Origin: Ovis canadensis
Taxonomy: Eukaryota; Chordata; Mammalia; Artiodactyla; Bovidae
Length of the DNA stretch: 64,000 nucleotides
Assembly (NCBI RefSeq): GCF_042477335.2
Contig: NC_091245.1
Coordinates: 110,766,501 to 110,830,500, forward strand
Reading direction: 5' to 3'
Under the pieces are notes generated by a model. That model had not been told where the DNA came from. It did not search any database and saw only the letters and a program-made list of their open reading frames with translations. Position numbers and translations under genes: made by a program. Below, in pieces: positions 58,467 to 64,000 of the stretch (position 1 is its first letter; each line of letters starts with the position of its first letter).

Positions 58467-58639
58467 GAGCAGTGTCTAACAACAGAAGAGGAAGTGGGCT
58501 GACACATCCCGCCAGATCTTTCTGGGAATTTGCTGGAAAATGTTCTCTCAGCTTCACCCAGGTTTTCCCCCCAAATGTGTAATTTCTGGTATTTCTTTTC
58601 TAGTTCAATACTCTTCTCTTTAAAATCCAGGCTCTCTCG

Positions 58640-58728
58640 TGATTTCCCTGGCAGTCCTGGAGTTAAGACCCCACAGTTCCAATGCAGGGGGTTCAGGTTA
58701 GATCCCTCAGATTCCACATGCCTCCACT
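58640..58728 (+). mobile_element. CHR-2-type SINE, head part
   Basis: GATTTCCCTGGCAGTCCTGG, TTAAGACCCCACAGTTCC, AATGCAGGGGGTTCAGG and AGATTCCACATGCC match the CHR-2 head in sense. Confidence 0.8.
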
Positions 58729-59980
58729 GCTAACTCTAAGTCATCCCCTTCTCCTGTGTCAATGCTAACTTCCCTGTTGCGTCTTCCCACTATTTCTTCT
58801 CCTCACCATCTCCATCAGTTTCTCCTTCTTCCTCAGGGCACATCAACCTTAGTCACTTCCTGATTTAAATGTCCTTTCCCCTCTGTCCACACCACTCTTC
58901 ACTCATGTTCATTTCACTACTTCCCACATTCTGCAGCTGGCACCCCTAATCCCTTCCCACCCAGTCACTATCCTCTGCAAGGCACAATTTCTTGGCCCTT
59001 TCCCTCTCTCTTTTCATCTCCCCTTGGATCTACTACTCTAAGACTGTTGCCCAAGCTCACTGTTCCTGGTCTCTCCCAGATTCAGCCCACTGCTCCTCTC
59101 CGTCTTTGCCCTCCGTAACCACTATCCCAAAGGTTTTTTGAGTTTCCCAGCCTCTCACACTCCTTGACCCTCACCCTCTCAGTAGACTGTCACTTGGCTC
59201 CAGAGTCTTGGAGTCTTCCTTCATCCTCAGGCTCTATTTTTCCTTCCTCCAGATTTCATGTCCCAGATCTCTTTCTTTTCCGCCCAAACTTCCTAGCCCA
59301 GACCTTTTCTCCTTCTTAAATCTTCAGTTTCTAGTTCTTGTTCTGAATCTCCCTACCCAGTCCACACTGATCAAGATTCCTGAGGGTTGTCCAGAATGAC
59401 CTGCTGGTCCTTCCCTTCTTTTCCATTTTCACCTCTAGACATCCTGGAATCTTCCTGTCTCCACGACAGACCTGTGTCTCCTATACTTCTTAGATCGGGG
59501 CTCTGTGCACCACTGGCTTTAAAACCGGGAGACCCCAAATAGGGCCCTGCTAATCCCCATGGCATTGAGTTACTAGAGGACAGGCTGGCATCTAGGCTTC
59601 TTAATCTTCATAGAGACACGGGGCCCTTGATTCTTAAAAGGTCAAATGCTCTAGGCTAGAGGTCAAAGAATTAGAAGATGCATCCTTAAAATGCCAATTA
59701 CTCTGTAGTCATTGGCCAAGGGATTCAAGAACATTGGTTTTGCCTAATATTAGGAGTAAACTGGGCTTTCTTTCTCTTTTGCCTACCTCAGCTCCACTTC
59801 CTGTTCAGCCAGGAAGAAACCTTGAGGTGAACACAGCAAAGCACACTCCATAATGGCCAGACAAGAAAGGTACTCATCTTTTACAATACATCAGTTTCTT
59901 TAAACTGAAAAGTACATTCACGAAAGTTTCAATTCCAGGAACTAAATGTGTCCTCACGTAAGGACCTTCTGCTTGACAAG
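58729..59980. other. Pyrimidine-rich intergenic DNA
   Basis: 58740-59480 is strongly C/T biased on the plus strand. It may be a diverged L2-type segment, but I could not confirm this. Confidence 0.4.
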
Positions 59981-60124
59981 TGATTGTTGTAGTTGCTGTT
60001 GTTTAGTCACTAAGTTGTGTCCAACTCTTTGTGAACCCATGAACTACAGCGTACCAGGCTTCCCTGTCCTTCACTATCTCTTGGAGTTTGCTCAAGTTCG
60101 TGTTTGTTGAGTAGGTGATGCCCA
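59981..60124 (-). mobile_element. BovB 3'-end fragment
   Basis: Antisense BovB tail end (TTGTTTAGTCACTAAGTTGTG, CCAACTCTTTGTGAACCC, TCACTATCTCTTGGAG). A 7-base duplication TGACAAG is seen at 59974-59980 and 60125-60131. Confidence 0.87.
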
Positions 60125-60409
60125 TGACAAGCCATAGCAACATCTATACTATACAGTCTATCCTTACACGACAGTCCATTACTACCTACAAAAGACTGGG
60201 ACTTCTAAAGCCTGAGCTAAAGAGTACACAGTCCCCACACTGAAAACAGGGTTACGGGAAAGCATTTTACCTTAAGTAAACCAGTTGCTCTCCTCCAGGT
60301 TCAGTTTCTCCTCCTTTACAAAGCGGCAGCTGAATTTCCAAGGTCCTTCCTCATGCTACCTATCTATGATTCTAAGAGTCATTATTAACAATAGACATAA
60401 TGATGATAA

Positions 60410-60590
60410 AAGGATTTTGAACTTTTTATCTCATTTTAGCATCAGAACAGCCCTAGATTATGGAAAAAGTGATTATCCTTATGCTCCTTTTACAAAAGAA
60501 AAACCTTGATGAAAGATACCAAGTGACATGCCCAAAGTCACTCGGCTCAGAAGTGGTGGGGCGGGGAAGCTGTGTTCCGACCTCTGCCAC
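60410..60590 (-). mobile_element. MIR SINE (probable)
   Basis: Antisense MIR pattern: TTTTATCTCATTTTAGCATC, CAAGTGACATGCCCAAAGTC, CTCAGAAGTGGTGGGG. Confidence 0.6.
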
Positions 60591-61140
60591 CCCTCCACAG
60601 GAGGCATCCACTGATAGGCACGGGGTGCCCGTAAGATTCGTCCCAGGAAGTGAGATTCTGAGAACTTTCCCCACATTTGTGTTCAGAGAGGGATAGCCCA
60701 AGGAAGGACAGGAGGGCCAGGTGGGCCTGGAAACGGCCACAGGGTAGAGGAAGAGACAGAGGAAGAAGAGGCTGTGGTGTTTAGGAGACAGACAGCAGCA
60801 CTGGGTAAGGCGGCTTTCTGTAGGCCCCCCTTTAGTGACTCACCCCCCTTTCAGTTACCTTAAGAAAAACACAGGAAACTTTTATCTGCCGCCCAGATAA
60901 AAGAATTTGCTCGAGATCAGCCAGTTAGTCATTCACAAAGCTGGCACTCAATTCCGGGTTTTCTGACTCCTGCTTTGGTGCCTTTTTAAAAAAAAATCTA
61001 TCATCAAAACATCTTTTAATGAAATACATCAACTAACAGGTAGGTGAAAGCACATTTTAACAGATTGAATCCTTAGATAAAACATAGCACTCATTCATCT
61101 CATATAGATGCAAAATTTAAAAAACAACTGTTTCTTCCCA
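60591..61140. other. Intergenic DNA, nothing recognised
   Basis: No supported gene. CTGACTCCTGCTTTGGTGCC near 60963 may belong to another MIR fragment. Confidence 0.35.
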
Positions 61141-61278
61141 GGGCTTCTCTGGTGGTTCTGTGGCTATGACTTTGTGCTCCCAATGCAAGGGGGCAAAGGT
61201 TCAATCCCTGGTCGAGGAATTAGATCCCAAATGCCAAAACTAACCCTTGGCACAGTCAAATAAAAAAATTTAAAAACA
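61141..61278 (+). mobile_element. CHR-2-type SINE
   Basis: GGGCTTCTCTGGTGGTTCTG, CTCCCAATGCAAGGGGGC, GGTTCAATCCCTGGTCG and AGATCCCAAATGCC, with an A-rich tail. Confidence 0.85.
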
Positions 61279-61387
61279 TCTTTTTTTCCTTGTAATGAGA
61301 ACTCTTAGGATGTACTCTTAACTTTCATGCATAAAAAAGAGCAGTGTTAAACTTCAGGGCCGTTTTTCTTCCTTTATGGTATCACTG

Positions 61388-61663
61388 TGGAGAAGACAAT
61401 GGCAGCCCTCTCCAGTACTCTTGCCTGGAAAATCCCATGGACGAAGGAGCCTGGGGGTCAGTCCGTGGGGTCGCGAGGAGTCAGACACGACTGAGCAACT
61501 TCACTTTTCACTTTCATGCATTGGAGAAGGAAATGGCAACCCACTCCAGTGTTCTTGCCTGGAGAATCCCAGGGATGGGGGAGCCTGGTGGGCTGCCGTC
61601 TATGGGGTCGCACAGAGTCGGACCCGACTGAAGCGACTTAGCAGCAGCAGCAGCAGCAGCAGC
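61388..61663 (+). mobile_element. Bov-A2 SINE (dimer) with CAG tail
   Basis: Two sense monomers ending in a CAG triplet run (61641-61663, about seven units). An exact 12-base duplication ATGGTATCACTG lies at 61376-61387 and 61664-61675. Confidence 0.96.
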
Positions 61664-61675
61664 ATGGTATCACTG

Positions 61676-62139
61676 AATCACTGGAGTCTTCAACACAATC
61701 CTTATGCATTGGGTATGGGGAAGGGGAGGGAGAGGAAGACCAGAATGCTTAAATCAGTTAAGTATTCAGACTTAACTGATAAATTAGAAAATCAAAAGTA
61801 TTGAATAAACTCTTCCCAGGACCACTGAAGGCTCCAAATGGAAAATGAGGTTAAAATAATTGCCTCATTTTTAACCTTATGCATCAGTTGAATTTTTACC
61901 ACATGCTCTTATGACACTAATAAATTTTTAAAAATAGTTTGAAATTAAATTGATAATGCTAAGTGAGTACATGCTAGCTCTTTATTTTCTATATTTCTGG
62001 AGTCTATAATTTTTGTCAACCCTCTCCATCTGTAATTACATAGATTCATAAACTCGTGACCATAGAAATTAAATTACTTATCCAAAATTACAAAAATAGA
62101 CTAACCATTACGGTGCAATTGGAAAACTACAGATACAGA
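61676..62139. other. AT-rich intergenic DNA
   Basis: Nothing recognised. Confidence 0.4.
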
Positions 62140-62300
62140 CTTTAAAGTCGGGATTGACCAAGGTTTGAATCTCAGTTCTCCAACTTACTATGTGATGATG
62201 GGCACATGGGGCACCTAAATGAACCTCTCTGAGGTTTGAATTACTCTTCTGATTTCTAAAACACACACAAACAATACTGCCTTTAAGGAGTAAATGAGAT
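62140..62300 (+). mobile_element. MIR SINE
   Basis: GGTTTGAATCTCAGTTCTCC, CTTACTATGTGATGATGGGC, GAACCTCTCTGAGG and GAGTAAATGAGATAAAGG are the MIR sense core. Confidence 0.78.
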
Positions 62301-62379
62301 AAAGGATGAGAAAATCCTCAGTAGACTACTGCCAGGCAGCGTCCATTTTTATAAAGAAGAGCTTAGGCTCAGGCTTTCT

Positions 62380-62640
62380 TCTCTTACTCCCTACCCATTC
62401 CTCAATTGACTTCAACCAGGATAATGCAAAAATGCCCTCGCCAAATTCGATAGTCTCAATTCACCTTTCTGCAGCATTTCACACCATTGACCACACCTCT
62501 GTTCTCTCAAACATGTTTGCCCCTCTGGTTTCTGTGACAGACATTGCTCTCTTCTAATTTGCCACCTACTTCTCAGTGCCCCCACCCCCCGCGCTTTCTT
62601 TTTCAGCCTCCCTCACGAGCCCCTGCTCTTCCTTCTTAGA
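62380..62640 (+). mobile_element. L2 LINE ORF2 fragment (probable)
   Basis: CACCTTTCTGCAGCATTTCAC, ACCATTGACCACACCTCTG and TGCCACCTACTTCTCAGTGCC resemble the L2 reverse transcriptase 3' region. Confidence 0.55.
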
Positions 62641-63180
62641 TATCAGTGTTCTACAGAGGACTGTTGATCAGACGGCCAGTCAGAATGTTTAGCAGCATTT
62701 GCATATTATTAAATAGAAAAGAAATGAAAGGCTAGGATAAGACAGGATGAAATAAAAAAAATACATCAGAGGGCATCACTGTCTAAAAGGACTATATACT
62801 GTTTCATAAAATTTTTTGTTTTAGTTACATGTACATGGATTTGTGTGAGTGTATGTGTTCTGGGGCATAATAACAACTACACTTTTTCTTTGGGTTGTGG
62901 TCAAAAATACTGCCCTAAAGTGTGCCTTTCTCTCTCCTCATATTTTCACCGTGAATGATCTTAAACAGCACCACACCATATACTACCAACTATGAGCTAA
63001 AAATTCCCACACCCGTATCTGAAAGCCAGACATCTCACCTGAAAGCCAGGTTGATATATTTGGCTGCCCTGAAATAGCCATCCCTATGTGACTCGCAGGC
63101 ATCTCAATTGTAAAACGTACAAATCTGAGCTTATAGTTCCCCATCAATCTTCTGCTCTTCCTGGTCCACCTATCTAGCTA

Positions 63181-64000
63181 ATGGTAGTGCCGACTCATTT
63201 ATTAATTTATTTATTCCACGGGCGCATAAATACATATCATATACCAGGAAATGTGCTAGGCCTTTGAGACAGAGATCACGAAGATACTGTATCTGCTCTG
63301 GATTATGGTGAGAGACAGAAAATAAACAGAATCATAAAATGAAAAAAGCTGAATGATTGTAAAGGAAGGTCCAGTGTGCCATAATATCCAAAAATATGGG
63401 CAAACTAATCCAGGCTGCGAGGCCCGAGTTTCCCAGAGCTGCACACCTAATCTGAGTTTTAAAGTAAGAACTATTGTTAATCGGAGCAAAAGAAGTTGGG
63501 GCAGGGAGAGTGTATGGTGGTGTGTGTGCTGGGAAAACACAGAAAGGAAGGCACGCTAAAGACTTTAGAGGGAAGAGAACAAGCAAGCATATAGCTCTGT
63601 GTGCGATACTGTAAGATATGAAGGGTTGCCTAAGTCCAAGGTCTCAGGCGGGGAATGACAAAGAATATGGCTGGAAAGACCACATCTTAGAGACCATTAT
63701 ATGTCATGTTAAAGGCCTTCGATTTTCATCCTGCAGCAGATGCAGAGGCAATGAAAGGTTTTAAGTAAGGGAGACACTATGATTTGATTTGCATTTTTGA
63801 TAAATCACTCTGGATGTTGCATGGTAGATAACTTCAAGAGGTCACAGCGAGGAGGCTTTGGCAGTCATCAAGGTAAGTTATGATGCGATCTGGACCCCAG
63901 AAATAGAACTGATTACACAACAGCAAATGGAAAGAAGAAGATTGATTTGATATATCCTGGGGAGAAGGAACAGACCATCCAGTCACTTAAGCTGGAAACA
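63181..64000 (+). repeat. Ancient mammalian repeat, continues past the window
   Basis: TTTATTTATTCC opening, AGGAAATGTGCTAGGCCTTTG, TAAAGGCCTTCGATTTTCATCC, GATAAATCACTCTGGATGTTG and GGCTTTGGCAGTCATCAAGG follow an old high-copy mammalian repeat. The family is not named here. Confidence 0.5.

Overview
The window is mammalian nuclear DNA from a bovid (cattle, buffalo, sheep or goat type). It carries BovB (RTE-clade) LINEs, Bov-tA and Bov-A2 SINEs derived from BovB, cetartiodactyl CHR SINEs and ruminant LTR elements, over an older mammalian layer of L2, MIR, MER5-type DNA elements and MaLR-like LTRs. The exact species cannot be fixed from sequence alone. I found no intact protein-coding gene. Every long open frame is either a decayed BovB ORF or a shadow of a SINE, LINE or LTR.

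Layout: 1-2.7 kb holds an 80-bp inverted repeat broken by a BovB and a Bov-tA, then an L1 3' end and an antisense BovB. 4.1-10.7 kb is one minus-strand class I-like endogenous retroviral element with two 484-bp LTRs, a TATC target duplication and no recognisable gag, pol or env frame. 10.8-22.6 kb is low-coding DNA with an MER5A-like element, SINEs, BovB fragments (one twin-primed) and MIR. 22.6-28.2 kb has an LTR with a 185-bp tandem duplication in its upstream part, followed by a near full-length BovB (about 3.75 kb without its insert) whose 5' region is interrupted by a complete 487-bp solo LTR. 28-34 kb is SINE-rich and contains an old L1. 34.4-37.4 kb is a three-level nest: L2 containing an L1 containing a BovB piece. 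38-44.2 kb has CHR, Bov-tA and L1 insertions, a MaLR-like LTR split by a rare Bov-A2 trimer, and an L2. 44.2-57 kb is the least repetitive part, with a consensus-like CTCF site near 44.86 kb, L2 and MIR relics, and the only functional gene I can support: an intact minus-strand tRNA-Arg(UCU) at 53,357-53,430. 57-64 kb contains several Bov-A2 dimers, two CHR SINE pieces, a BovB 3' end and old repeats.

The tRNA appears to match, from memory, the isodecoder called tRNA-Arg-TCT-4-1 in human and n-Tr20 in mouse (the CNS-enriched arginine tRNA). In human I recall this gene in 1q23.2 near AIM2 and CADM3, so the window is probably the bovid counterpart of that gene-poor interval. Repeat boundaries supported by target-site duplications are given to the base; boundaries of old repeats are approximate.
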